In this document: piece after piece, positions 1 to 12,819 of the stretch | Position numbering within the stretch: the first letter of the stretch is position 1 | Layout of the letters: every line of letters starts with the position of its first letter | Assembly: GCF_000721605.1 (NCBI RefSeq) | Contig: NZ_JOIZ01000005.1 | Location: 62,001 to 126,000 of the forward strand | DNA length: 64,000 nt | Reading direction: 5' to 3' | Origin: Streptomyces sp. NRRL S-37 | GTDB lineage: Bacteria; Actinomycetota; Actinomycetes; Streptomycetales; Streptomycetaceae | Made by a program: the position numbers and the translations under genes | Notes under the pieces: model-generated | Told to the model about the DNA's origin: nothing | Seen by the model: only the letters and a program-made list of their open reading frames with translations | Databases searched by the model: none

Positions 1-64
1 GGTCCCGCCACTGTCACCGGGGTAGACACCCCGGGAGCCAGGAACTCTCACCGCCGGTCTCGTC
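1..64 (+). promoter_or_regulatory. Cobalamin riboswitch, 3' part (cut by window edge)
   Basis: The first ~64 bases carry the hallmarks of the 3' half of an adenosylcobalamin riboswitch. There is the core string GTCCCGCCACTGT, a GC stem (CCGGGG pairing with CCCCGG), the conserved B12 box AGCCAGGAACTC, and a closing arm CCGCCGGTC. The 5' half lies outside the window. It sits about 125 bases before cobD and points the same way, so it should repress the cobD-cobI run when B12 is abundant. A short CAGGG/CCCTG hairpin at about 70-88 may belong to the expression platform. The assignment rests on the conserved strings; covariance was not tested. Confidence 0.8.
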
Positions 65-188
65 GAACCAGGGCGTGGACACCCTGAGTGAGGACATAAC
101 GCCATGCGCGGCTGCCCGCCGAGGTCGATCAGCGACACACCGCCCCGCTCCGGGGCCACTCCCGCCGGATCCGTCACCGGCTGACCCC

Positions 189-1130
189 ATGGGTGCCGAT
201 CGCGTGTTCGCGTACGGCGCCGCCGCCGGCCTCCTCGGCGACCTGCTGTTCGGCGATCCCCGCCGAGGGCATCCGGTCGCCGCTTTCGGGCGGGCCGCGG
301 CTGCCGTGGAACGGGTGCTGTGGCGGGACGACCGGGGCCGGGGCGCGGTGCACACCGCCGTGTGCGTCGGCGGGACCGTCGCGCTGGGCGCCCTCGCCTC
401 CCGCTGCGTGCGCTCCTCCCCCGCCGCCTCCACGGCCCTGACCGCCGTCGCCACCTGGGCCGTCGTCGGCGGCACCTCGCTGGCCCGTGAGGCTCGCGCC
501 GTCGGGCGGGCGCTGGAGGCCGGGGACGTCGAGGCGGCCCGGGCCCGGCTGCCCCACCTGTGCGGCCGGGACCCGCAGGCCCTGGACGCCGACGGGGTCG
601 CCCGCGCGGTGGTCGAGTCCGTCGCCGAGAACACCTCCGACGCCGTGGTGGGCGCCCTGGTGTGGGGCGCCGTCGCCGGGGTGCCGGGCCTCCTCGGGTT
701 CCGGGCCGTCAACACCCTCGACGCGATGGTCGGCCACAAGTCCCCCCGCCACCTCCGCTACGGCTGGGCCTCCGCCCGCCTCGACGACGTCGCCGGCTGG
801 CCGGGGGCACGGCTGACCGCCGTACTCGCCGCGCTCGCGGGACCGGACTCGCGCGGGGCCGTACGGGCGTGGCGCGCGGACGCGGCGAAGCATCCCAGCC
901 CCAACGCCGGGCCCGTCGAGGCGTCCTTCGCGGGCGCGCTCGGCGTACGCCTCGGCGGCACCCTCTCCTACGGCGGGCGGGTCGAGCACCGGCCCGTGCT
1001 CAACGGCGGCGGGCGTGCGGTCGCCGTGTCCGACATCGACCGGGCGGTACGGCTCTCGCGGCGGGTCGGCTGGCTCGCGCTCGGCGCCGGCGTCCTCGCA
1101 CGGAACGTCATGAAGGGACGTGCATCGTGA
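189..1130 (+). CDS. cobD: Adenosylcobinamide-phosphate synthase (CobD/CbiB)
   Basis: This integral membrane enzyme of late B12 synthesis attaches aminopropanol (phosphate) to adenosylcobyric acid. The ATG at 189 gives 313 residues starting [10 protein letters not shown], with the family motifs [12 protein letters not shown] near residue 20, [27 protein letters not shown] and [20 protein letters not shown] longer reading frame opens with GTG at 75 but its extra residues do not resemble the family, so 189 is preferred although the ribosome site is weak. The stop overlaps the next start (GTGA), which suggests translational coupling to cobQ. The riboswitch lies upstream. Confidence 0.93.
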   Translation: MGADRVFAYGAAAGLLGDLLFGDPRRGHPVAAFGRAAAAVERVLWRDDRGRGAVHTAVCVGGTVALGALASRCVRSSPAASTALTAVATWAVVGGTSLAREARAVGRALEAGDVEAARARLPHLCGRDPQALDADGVARAVVESVAENTSDAVVGALVWGAVAGVPGLLGFRAVNTLDAMVGHKSPRHLRYGWASARLDDVAGWPGARLTAVLAALAGPDSRGAVRAWRADAAKHPSPNAGPVEASFAGALGVRLGGTLSYGGRVEHRPVLNGGGRAVAVSDIDRAVRLSRRVGWLALGAGVLARNVMKGRAS

Positions 1131-2634
1131 GCGGTGGGGGGCTGCTGGTCGCCGGGACCACCTCGGACGCCGGCAAGAGCGTGGTGACCGCCGGGATCTG
1201 CCGGTGGCTGGTGCGGCAGGGTGTGAAGGTCGCGCCGTTCAAGGCGCAGAACATGTCGCTGAACTCGTTCGTGACGCGGGAGGGCGCGGAGATCGGGCGG
1301 GCGCAGGCCATGCAGGCCCAGGCCTGCCGCGTCGAGCCGACCGCGCTGATGAACCCGGTGCTGCTCAAGCCGGGCGGCGAACGGTCCAGCCAAGTGGTGC
1401 TGCTGGGCAAGCCGGTCGGGGAGATGAGCGCCCGCGGCTACCACGGCGGGCGGCAACAGCGACTCCTCGGCACCGTGCTGGACTGTCTGGAGCGGTTGCG
1501 GGGCACGTATGACGCGGTGATCTGTGAGGGGGCCGGCAGCCCGGCCGAGATCAATCTGCGGCGCACCGACATCGTGAACATGGGGATCGCCCGGGGTGCG
1601 GGGCTTCCGGTCCTCGTGGTGGGCGACATCGACCGGGGCGGCGTCTTCGCGTCCTTCTTCGGCACCGTCGCGCTGCTCTCCCCCGAGGACCAGAAGCTCG
1701 TCGCCGGATTCCTGGTGAACAAGTTCCGGGGCGACGTGTCGCTGCTGGAGCCGGGGCTGGACATGCTGCACGGCCTGACCGGGCGGCGGACGTACGGCGT
1801 GCTGCCCTTCCGGCACGGGCTCGGCATCGACGAGGAGGACGGACTGCGCGTGTCGCTGCGCGGCACCGTACGGGAGTCGGTGGTCGCCGCGCCGGTCGGC
1901 GAGGACGTGCTGCGGGTCGCGGTGTGCGCGGTCCCCCTGATGTCCAACTTCACCGACGTGGACGCGCTCGCCGCCGAACCGGGCGTCGTGGTGCGGTTCG
2001 TGGACCGTCCCGAGGAACTGGCCGACGCCGACCTCGTGGTCGTACCGGGGACGCGCGGCACCGTACGGGCCCTGGAGTGGCTGCGGGAGCGCGGCCTGGC
2101 GGACGCGCTGAAGCGGCGGGCCGCCGAGGGACGGCCCGTGCTGGGGATCTGCGGCGGCTTCCAGGTCCTCGGCGAGCACATCGAGGACGACGTCGAGAGC
2201 CGGCGGGGGCAGGTCAACGGGCTCGGCGTGCTGCCCGTACGGGTGCGGTTCGCCCGCGAGAAGACCCTCACCCGGCCCACTGGGGAAGCCCTCGGGGAGC
2301 CCGTCGAGGGGTACGAGATCCATCACGGGGTCGCCGAAGTCCTCGGAGGGGACACCTTCCTGGACGGCTGCCGGGTCGGGCAGACCTGGGGCACGCACTG
2401 GCACGGCTCGCTGGAGTCGGACGGTTTCCGGCGGGCCTTCCTGCGCGAGGTGGCGCGGGCCGCGGGCCGCCGCTTCGTCCCGGCCCCCGACACCTCGTTC
2501 GCCGCGCTGCGCGAGGAGCAGCTCGACCGGCTCGGCGACCTGATCGAACAGCACGCGGACACGGACGCGCTGTGGCGGCTCATCGAGTCCGGCGCGCCGC
2601 AAGGACTGCCCTTCATTCCACCGGGAGCACCCGC

Positions 2635-2638
<4 letters not shown>
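1127..2638 (+). CDS. cobQ: Cobyric acid synthase (CobQ)
   Basis: This glutamine-dependent ligase amidates four side chains of adenosylcobyrinic acid a,c-diamide. The 503-residue product starts at a GTG overlapping the cobD stop. The N-terminal BioD-like domain has the nucleotide-binding string GTTSDAGKS (residues 10-18), followed by [13 protein letters not shown] and [12 protein letters not shown]. The C-terminal type 1 glutamine amidotransferase domain has the nucleophile elbow [10 protein letters not shown] with Cys342. Length and motif order match complete CobQ. It ends in an ATGA overlap with cobN, so it is probably cotranscribed. Confidence 0.95.
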
Positions 2639-6284
<3,646 letters not shown>

Positions 6285-6288
<4 letters not shown>

Positions 6289-8345
6289 CCACCCCCTTTC
6301 CGTTCACGGCCGTCGTCGGCCAGGACGATCTACGGCTGGCCCTGCTTCTCAACGCGGTGAGTCCCGCGGTCGGTGGAGTACTCGTCCGAGGTGAGAAGGG
6401 CACCGCCAAGTCCACAGCCGTCAGGGCGCTCTCGGCGCTGCTGCCCGAGGTCGCCGTGGTGCCCGGGTGCCGGTTCTCCTGTGACCCCGCCTCCCCCGAC
6501 CCCGCCTGCCCGGACGGGCCGCACGAGAGCGGCGGGGGTGCCGCGCGGCCCGCGCGGATGGTCGAGCTGCCCGTCGGCGCCTCCGAGGACCGGCTGGTCG
6601 GCGCGCTCGACATCGAGCGGGCGCTGAGTGAGGGCGTCAAGGCGTTCGAGCCGGGGCTGCTCGCCGACGCGCACCGGGGGATCCTGTACGTCGACGAGGT
6701 CAATCTTCTCCACGACCACCTGGTCGACCTGCTGCTGGACGCGGCGGCGATGGGTGCCTCGTACGTCGAGCGCGAGGGTGTCTCCGTACGGCACGCGGCG
6801 CGGTTCCTGCTGGTGGGGACCATGAATCCCGAGGAGGGCGAGCTGCGGCCGCAGCTCCTCGACCGCTTCGGTCTCACCGTCGAGGTGGCCGCCTCGCGCG
6901 AACCCGACCAGCGGGTGGAGGTCGTGCGGCGGCGGCTCGCCTACGACGACGATCCGACCGGATTCGCCGCGCGGTGGGCCGACGAGGAGGCCGCCGTACG
7001 GGCGCGGATCGTGGCGGCGCGGGAGCTGTTGCCGAAGGTGCGGCTCGGGGACGGGGCGCTGCGGCAGATCGCGGCGACCTGTGCGGCGTTCGAGGTCGAC
7101 GGCATGCGGGCCGACATCGTGATGGCGCGTACGGCGACCGCGCTGGCCGCCTGGGCGGGGCGGACGGACGTGCTCGCCGAGGACGTGCGGCAGGCGGCGC
7201 TGCTGGCGCTGCCGCACCGACGGCGGCGGAACCCGTTCGACGCGCCCGGTCTGGACGAGGACAAGCTCGACGAGACGCTGGAGGAGTTCGGGGGCGACGA
7301 CGATCCCGACACCGATCCGGACGGGCCGGACGGGCCCGACGGGGGTGGCGGGCAGCCGCCCGCGGAGGGTCCGGAGAGCCCGGACGGCGGTGGTGACGTG
7401 GAGGCGTCGGCCGAGGCCGGGGAAGCCGGGGAGGCCGGGCAGCCCGCGGGGGCCGGTTCCGGTGAGCGGTCCCCGGTGGGTGCCGGCGAGCCCTTCCGTA
7501 CCAAGGTGCTGAGCGTGCCCGGGATCGGTGAGGGTGCCGCCGGGCGGCGGTCGCGGGCGCGGACCGAGCACGGGCGGACGACGGGGGCGCGACGGCCCAG
7601 CGGTGTGCTGACCAAGCTGCACCTGGCCGCCACCGTCCAGGCCGCCGCTCCGCATCAGCGGGCACGGGGCCGGTCCGGGCCGGGGCTGGTGGTGCGGCGG
7701 GACGATCTGCGGCAGGCCACGCGTGAGGGGCGGGAGTCGAACCTCGTGCTGTTCGTCGTGGACGCCTCCGGGTCCATGGCGGCGCGGCAGCGGATGAGTG
7801 CCGTGAAGGGTGCCGTGGTGTCGCTGCTGCTGGACGCCTATCAGCGGCGGGACAAGGTGGGGCTGGTGACCTTCCGGGGGTCGGCAGCCGATGTGGCGCT
7901 GCCGCCCACGTCGTCGGTGGACGCGGCCGCGGCGCGGCTGGAGTCACTGCCGACCGGTGGGCGGACCCCGCTGGCGGCGGGGCTGCTCAAGGCGCACGAC
8001 GTACTGCGGGTGGAGCGGCTGCGGGACCCCGCGCGGCGGGCGCTGGTCGTGGTGGTGACGGACGGGCGGGCGACCGAAGGAGGGGCGGCGCGAAGCGCCT
8101 CCGGCCGGGGCGGTGGTCGGGCGGCGGGTGGGACGGAGCCGGTGGCGCTGGCCTCGCGTGCGGCGCGGTTGTTCGCCGCCGAGGGTGTCGCGTCGGTGGT
8201 CGTGGACTGCGAGTCGGGGCCGGTGCGGCTGGGGCTCGCCGGGCGGCTGGCCGGTGAGCTGGGCGGCAGTGCCGTGACGCTGGACGAGTTGCGGGCCGAC
8301 TCGATCGCCGGGTTGGTGAAGGACGTGCAGAGGAGGGCCGCGTAG
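6285..8345 (+). CDS. Chelatase AAA+/VWA subunit (ChlI-ChlD-type fusion)
   Basis: Likely motor subunit of the cobaltochelatase. The 686-residue product starts at a GTG overlapping the cobN stop. The N-terminal AAA+ domain shows Walker A GEKGTAKS (residues 36-43), Walker B GILYVDEVNLL, and a Mg-chelatase-type cysteine insert CRFSCDPASPDPACP. A low-complexity linker rich in Asp, Pro and Gly (about residues 335-410) follows. The C-terminal von Willebrand A domain has the MIDAS motif VDASGSM and later VVTDGRAT. It thus combines what CobS and CobT do as separate proteins elsewhere. A magnesium chelatase role is possible in principle, but the neighbours argue for cobalt. Confidence 0.88.
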
Positions 8346-8944
8346 TGCCGAAGGGACAGCCGAGTGTCGTACCGGACGACGGGCTGACGACGCGACAGCG
8401 ACGCAACCGTCCGCTGGTCGTCGTGCACACGGGCATCGGGAAGGGCAAGTCGACCGCCGCGTTCGGGCTCGCCCTGCGGGCCTGGAACCAGGGGTGGCCG
8501 ATCGGGGTGTTCCAGTTCGTCAAGTCGGCGAAGTGGAAGGTCGGCGAGGAGAACGCGCTGCGGGTGCTGGGTGCCTCCGGTGAGGGCGGGACCGTCGACT
8601 GGCACAAGATGGGCGAGGGCTGGTCCTGGGTCCAGCGCGACGCGCAGATGGACAACGAGGAGAAGGCCCGCGAGGGCTGGGAGCAGGTCAAGCGGGACCT
8701 CGCCGCCGAGACGTACAAGCTCTATGTGCTCGACGAGTTCGCCTACCCGATGCACTGGGGGTGGGTGGACACCGACGAGGTCGTGTCCGTGCTGCGGGAT
8801 CGGCCGGGGACGCAGCACGTGGTGATCACGGGGCGGAACGCGCCGGAGAAGCTGGTCGGGTTCGCCGACCTCGTGACCGACATGTCCAAGGTGAAGCACC
8901 CCATGGATGCCGGGCAGAAGGGGCAGAGGGGCATCGAGTGGTGA
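8345..8944 (+). CDS. cobO: Cob(I)yrinic acid a,c-diamide adenosyltransferase
   Basis: This enzyme transfers the adenosyl group of ATP to cob(I)yrinic acid a,c-diamide. The GTG start shares one base with the preceding stop (TAGTG). The 199-residue product has the P-loop GIGKGKS (residues 30-36), FGLALRAWNQGWPIGVFQF, the acidic motif YVLDEFAYPMHWGWV, and VITGRNAPEKLV, all typical of CobO/BtuR. It ends SKVKHPMDAGQKGQRGIEW, the usual family C-terminus. A GTGA overlap couples it to cobB. Confidence 0.95.
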   Translation: MPKGQPSVVPDDGLTTRQRRNRPLVVVHTGIGKGKSTAAFGLALRAWNQGWPIGVFQFVKSAKWKVGEENALRVLGASGEGGTVDWHKMGEGWSWVQRDAQMDNEEKAREGWEQVKRDLAAETYKLYVLDEFAYPMHWGWVDTDEVVSVLRDRPGTQHVVITGRNAPEKLVGFADLVTDMSKVKHPMDAGQKGQRGIEW

Positions 8945-10431
8945 GTTCCGTCCCACGGCTGGTGATCGCCGCGCCCTCGTCGGGGAGCGGCAAGACCACC
9001 GTCGCCACGGGGTTGATGGCCGCGCTGTCCGCGCGGGGGTTCGCCGTGTCTCCGCACAAGGTGGGGCCCGACTACATCGATCCCGGGTACCACGCGCTGG
9101 CCACCGGGCGGGTGGGGCGGAACCTCGACGCGTATCTGTGCGGGCCGGAGCTGGTGGCTCCGCTGTTCGCGCACGGTGCGGACGGGTGTGACATCGCCGT
9201 CGTCGAGGGTGTGATGGGGCTGTACGACGGGGCCGCGGGGGAAGGGGAGCTGGCGTCGACCGCGCAGGTGGCGAAGCTGCTGCGGGCGCCGGTCGTGCTG
9301 GTCGTCGACGCGTCGTCGCAGTCGCGGTCGGTGGCGGCGCTGGTGCACGGGTTCGTGAGCTGGGATCCGGAGGTGCGGGTCGGGGGTGTGATCCTGAACA
9401 AGGTCGCCTCGGACCGGCATGAGGGGTTGTTGCGGGAGGCGTTGGACTCCGTCGGGGTGCCGGTGCTGGGGGTTCTGCGGCGGGCCGCTCAGGTGGAGAC
9501 GCCGTCTCGGCATCTGGGGCTGGTGCCGGTGGCTGAGCGGGGTGCTGTGGCTGTCGAGGCCGTTTCCGCGATGGCCGCGCAGGTGGCCGGCGGGTGTGAT
9601 CTGTCGGCGTTGGTCTCGCTTGCTCGGAGTGCGGGGCCCTTGGCGGGTGCGGGGTGGGATGCGGGTGAGGTTTTGGTTTCCTCGCCCCCGCCGCCCCTTC
9701 CCTCCCCCACTCTCGGCTTCGCTCGAGCGGGGGGACCCCCATCGTCCCCGGGGGCTGCGCCCCCGGACCCCCGTTCGGCCCTGGACGGGCCTCGTCCTCA
9801 AGCTCCCCCAGAGGGGGTACCCCCAGACGGGCTGGTTGTGGCTGTTGCCGGTGGGGCTGCGTTCACGTTCTCGTATGCCGAGCATGGTGAGTTGCTCTCC
9901 GCCGCCGGGGCCGAGGTCGTCACCTTTGATCCGTTGCGGGACGAGGAGCTGCCGGAGGGGACTGCCGGGCTGGTCATCGGTGGGGGGTTTCCCGAGGTGT
10001 ACGCCTCCGAGCTGTCCGCCAACGAGTCGCTGCGCAAGGCCGTTGCCGAACTCGCCCTCAGCGGTGCTCCCGTCGCCGCCGAGTGCGCCGGACTGCTGTA
10101 TCTGTGCCGGGAGCTGGACGGGCTGCCCATGTGCGGGGTGCTGGACGCCTCCGCGCGGATGTCGGAGCGGTTGACGCTGGGGTACCGGGACGCGGTCGCC
10201 GTGAGCGACAGCGCGCTGGCCGCCGCCGGGACGCGGATGCGGGGGCACGAGTTCCACCGGACCGTCGTCGAACCGGGGGCGGGCGACGCCCCCGCCTGGG
10301 GGATGCGGGCGCCCGAGCGGCGCGTCGAGGGATTCGTACAGCGCGGTGTGCACGCGAGCTATCTGCACACGCACTGGGCGTCCGAGCCCGGTGTCGCCCG
10401 TCGGTTCGTGGAGAGGTGCCGGACATCATGA
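8941..10431 (+). CDS. cobB: Cobyrinic acid a,c-diamide synthase (CobB) with a repeat-derived linker
   Basis: This glutamine-dependent enzyme amidates the a and c side chains of (hydrogeno)cobyrinic acid. The 496-residue product has an N-terminal ATP-binding domain (APSSGSGKTTVATGL near residue 9, KVGPDYIDPGYH, EGVMGLYDG) and a C-terminal glutamine amidotransferase domain (VIGGGFPEVYA, AAECAGLLYL with Cys382, GHEFHRT). Between them, bases 9683-9834 are a copy of the palindromic repeat seen intergenically at 18282 and 23403. It is read in frame as about 50 Pro/Gly/Ala-rich residues (for example PPPPLPSPTLGFARAGG). The insertion falls at the interdomain linker and both domains look intact, so function is probably kept. 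Confidence 0.93.
   Translation: MSSVPRLVIAAPSSGSGKTTVATGLMAALSARGFAVSPHKVGPDYIDPGYHALATGRVGRNLDAYLCGPELVAPLFAHGADGCDIAVVEGVMGLYDGAAGEGELASTAQVAKLLRAPVVLVVDASSQSRSVAALVHGFVSWDPEVRVGGVILNKVASDRHEGLLREALDSVGVPVLGVLRRAAQVETPSRHLGLVPVAERGAVAVEAVSAMAAQVAGGCDLSALVSLARSAGPLAGAGWDAGEVLVSSPPPPLPSPTLGFARAGGPPSSPGAAPPDPRSALDGPRPQAPPEGVPPDGLVVAVAGGAAFTFSYAEHGELLSAAGAEVVTFDPLRDEELPEGTAGLVIGGGFPEVYASELSANESLRKAVAELALSGAPVAAECAGLLYLCRELDGLPMCGVLDASARMSERLTLGYRDAVAVSDSALAAAGTRMRGHEFHRTVVEPGAGDAPAWGMRAPERRVEGFVQRGVHASYLHTHWASEPGVARRFVERCRTS
9683..9834 (+). repeat. Palindromic repeat copy A, inside cobB
   Basis: About 150 bases nearly identical to the left part of copy B (23403 on). They begin with the same terminal sequence CGCCCCCGCCGCCCC and continue through CTCTCGGCTTCGCTCGAG and GGCCTCGTCCTCAAG. 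The right terminal inverted repeat is missing. The module built on GGGGGTACCCCC is present in the opposite orientation to copies B and C and interrupts the GCCGGACAGGCTG stretch found in copy B. There is no stop codon in the cobB frame, so the whole copy is translated. Confidence 0.88.
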
Positions 10432-11159
10432 GCAGCAGGCTGATCGGGGTCGGGGTCGGGCCCGGGGACCCGGAGCTGGTGACCGTCAAGGGGGTCAACG
10501 CGCTGCGGGCCGCGGACGTCGTCGTCGTACCGGTGCTGGACAGCGGTGAGCGGGGGCGGGCCGAGGCGACCGTGCTGCACTACGTGCCCGCCGAGAAGGT
10601 CGTCCGGGTGGTGTTCGCGCTGAACGAGCGGACCGACCGGGCGCGGCGCGAGGCCGCCTGGGACGCCGCCGGTGAGCGGGTCGCCGGGCTGCTGCGGGAG
10701 CACGGGTCCGTCGCCTTCGCGACCATCGGGGACCCCAACGTGTACTCGACGTTCACGTATCTCGCCCAGACCCTCGTGGAGCTGGTGGCGGACACCGTCG
10801 TCGAGACCGTTCCGGGGATCACCGCCATGCAGGACCTCGCGGCGCGTTCCGGGGCGGTGCTGACCGAGGGGACCGAGCCGCTCACGCTGGTTCCGGTGAC
10901 CGCGGGGGCCGCCGTGCTCAAGGACGCGCTGGCCGGGCCCGGGACCGTCGTCGCGTACAAGTTCGGGCGGCAGGCCGGTGAGGTCGCCGAGGCGCTGCGG
11001 GAGACCGGGCGGATCGGGGACGCGGTGTGGGGGTCGGCGCTCGGGCTGCCGGAGGAGTCGGTGCGGCCGGCCGCCGAGCTGGACGGGGCGCCGCTGCCGT
11101 ACCTGTCGACGCTCATCGCGCCGCCGCGGCGGGACGGCGGGCGGGGCGGCAAGCTGTGA
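10428..11159 (+). CDS. cobI: Precorrin-2 C20-methyltransferase (CobI)
   Basis: This SAM-dependent enzyme adds the C20 methyl group to precorrin-2. The 243-residue product starts MSSRLIGVGVGPGDPELVTV, the tetrapyrrole methylase N-terminal motif; the ATG overlaps the cobB stop. Further motifs are FATIGDPNVYSTFTYLAQ and VETVPGITAMQDLAA, characteristic of the CobI/CbiL subgroup. It closes the first cob run. The ZIP gene beyond it is on the opposite strand, with only a 17-base gap between the two stops. Confidence 0.92.
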   Translation: MSSRLIGVGVGPGDPELVTVKGVNALRAADVVVVPVLDSGERGRAEATVLHYVPAEKVVRVVFALNERTDRARREAAWDAAGERVAGLLREHGSVAFATIGDPNVYSTFTYLAQTLVELVADTVVETVPGITAMQDLAARSGAVLTEGTEPLTLVPVTAGAAVLKDALAGPGTVVAYKFGRQAGEVAEALRETGRIGDAVWGSALGLPEESVRPAAELDGAPLPYLSTLIAPPRRDGGRGGKL

Positions 11160-11176
11160 GCCGGGCCGGGTCGTGC

Positions 11177-11905
11177 TCAGTGCGCGGTGCCCACCACCAG
11201 CCAGATGAACAGCGCGCCCGCGATCGTGCACAGCAGGGTGGAGCGGGCCGGGTGTTCATGGTGGGCCTCGGGCAGGATCTCGGCGGCCGCGAGGTAGAGC
11301 AGGGCGCCGCCGAACAGGCCGAGGTAGCCGCCGAGCAGGGGCTCGGGGATGGTGAAGAACAGCGTCGACGCGGCTCCTGCGACCGGTGCCGCCGCGTCCG
11401 CGAACAGCATCGTCAGCGCGCGGCGGCGGGCGTTTCCGTAGACGCGCGTGAGCGTGTACGTGTTGAAGCCGTCCGCGAAGTCGTGGGCGATCACGGCCAC
11501 CGCGACGGCGGCGCCCATGCCCTCGTCGACCTGGAAGGCGGCGCCGATCGCCACGCCGTCCATGGCGCTGTGGCCGACCATCGCGGCGGCGGCCGTGAGG
11601 CCCACCTCGGGCGTGCGGCCGTTCGTCTCCTCGGCGCCGTGCGCGGCCTGCCGGTGCGCCAGCAGGCGTTCCACCAGATGGGCCAGCAGGAAGCCGGCGA
11701 CGAAGAGCAGCAGGGCCGCGGGGACGCCGTACACCTCGGTGCCGGCCGCCTCCAGGGACTCCGGGAGGAGTTCGAGGCCGACGACGCCGAGCATCAGGCC
11801 GCCGGCCAGGCCCAGCACCAGGTGACGGCGGTCGGTCACGCGGTGTGCCGACCAGCCGCCGGCCAGCGTCATCAGGAACGCGCCGAGCGCTACGAGGACC
11901 GCCAT
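11177..11905 (-). CDS. ZIP-family metal transporter
   Basis: A 242-residue polytopic membrane protein with alternating hydrophobic segments and the two ZIP signature helices: VGHSAMDGVAIGAAF (helix IV) and IAHDFADGFNTYTL (helix V), which carry the metal-binding His/Asp residues. A variable His-containing loop (LAHRQAAHGAEETN) sits between helices III and IV. The family imports Zn, Fe or other divalent metals into the cytoplasm; specificity cannot be read here. It lies antisense between cobI and cobM and is transcribed away from cobM from a shared 95-base gap, so the second cob run must have its own promoter. A cobalt-related role is only inference from position. Confidence 0.85.
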   Translation of the reverse strand: MAVLVALGAFLMTLAGGWSAHRVTDRRHLVLGLAGGLMLGVVGLELLPESLEAAGTEVYGVPAALLLFVAGFLLAHLVERLLAHRQAAHGAEETNGRTPEVGLTAAAAMVGHSAMDGVAIGAAFQVDEGMGAAVAVAVIAHDFADGFNTYTLTRVYGNARRRALTMLFADAAAPVAGAASTLFFTIPEPLLGGYLGLFGGALLYLAAAEILPEAHHEHPARSTLLCTIAGALFIWLVVGTAH

Positions 11906-12000
11906 GTGTTCTTCGTATCCGATCGGCGCCCGTTCGCGCACGCGTGACAGCCGCTCACCACCCACCGAATGTGACCACGCACAGGAGAGGACCGATTTCC

Positions 12001-12819
12001 ATGGCCGACGCCCCCACCGGCAAGGTGACCTTCGTCGGGGCCGGGCCCGGCGCCGCCGATCTGCTGACGTTCCGCGCCGCCCGCGCCATCGCCGAGGCCG
12101 ATGTCGTGATCTGGGCCGCCAGCCTGGTGCAGGAGGAGGTCCTCCAGCACGCCCGGGAGGGCGCGGAGATCCTCGACTCGGCGACGATGTCCCTGGAGGA
12201 CGTCGTGGCCGTCTACGAGCGGGCCCGCGCGGAGGGGCTGAGGGTCGCGCGGATCCATTCGGGCGACCCCGCGCTGTGGGGCGGGACGCAGGAGCAGGTC
12301 GACCGGTGCGCGGAGCTCGGCATCGCGACGGAGGTCGTGCCCGGGGTGTCGTCCTTCTCGGCCGTCGCGGCGCTCGCGCAGCGCGAGCTGACCATCCCCG
12401 AGGTGGCGCAGTCCGTGGTGCTGACCCGGCTCGGCGGCGGCAAGACGCCGATGCCGCCGGGTGAGGAGGTCCGCGAGTTCGCGCGGCACGGCACCACCAT
12501 GGCGGTCTTCCTGTCGGCCGCCCGCAGCGGGCAGCTGGTGCGGGAGCTGCTGGAGGGCGGCTATCCGACGTCCACACCGGTCGTCGTCGCCTACCAGGCG
12601 ACCTGGCCGGAGGAGCTGGTCGTGAAGTGCACGATCGGCACGCTGGAGGAGACGGTCAAGGAGCACAAGCTGTGGAAGCACACGCTGTTCCTGGTCGGTC
12701 CGGCGCTCGACGCGCACGGCACCCGCTCGCACCTGTACCACCCGGGTCACTTCCACGGCTTCCGCAAGGCCGATCCGGAGGCGCGGCGGGCGTTGCGTTC
12801 GCGGGGTGCGAGCACATGA
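12001..12819 (+). CDS. cobM: Precorrin-4 C11-methyltransferase (CobM)
   Basis: This SAM-dependent enzyme methylates C11 of precorrin-4. The 272-residue product begins at ATG 12001 behind the ribosome site AGGAGAGG. Motifs are VTFVGAGPGAADLLT, VARIHSGDPALWGGTQEQ and VVPGVSSFSAVAALAQRELT, then VVAYQATWPEE, a typical CobM/CbiF order. It is the first gene of the second cob run and is divergent from the ZIP gene, so its promoter should lie in 11906-12000. It ends in an ATGA overlap with cobL. Confidence 0.94.
   Translation: MADAPTGKVTFVGAGPGAADLLTFRAARAIAEADVVIWAASLVQEEVLQHAREGAEILDSATMSLEDVVAVYERARAEGLRVARIHSGDPALWGGTQEQVDRCAELGIATEVVPGVSSFSAVAALAQRELTIPEVAQSVVLTRLGGGKTPMPPGEEVREFARHGTTMAVFLSAARSGQLVRELLEGGYPTSTPVVVAYQATWPEELVVKCTIGTLEETVKEHKLWKHTLFLVGPALDAHGTRSHLYHPGHFHGFRKADPEARRALRSRGAST

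Noticed and set aside
75..188. Longer cobD start at GTG 75
   Set aside because: The added residues are not CobD-like and overlap the riboswitch expression region; the family N-terminus begins at 189.
968..2602. Long minus-strand open frame opposite cobQ (and similar long frames opposite cobN, chelatase and pectin genes)
   Set aside because: High-GC third positions create long antisense frames. The translations are low-complexity Arg/Pro/His-rich and show no motifs, while the opposite strand encodes clear enzymes.
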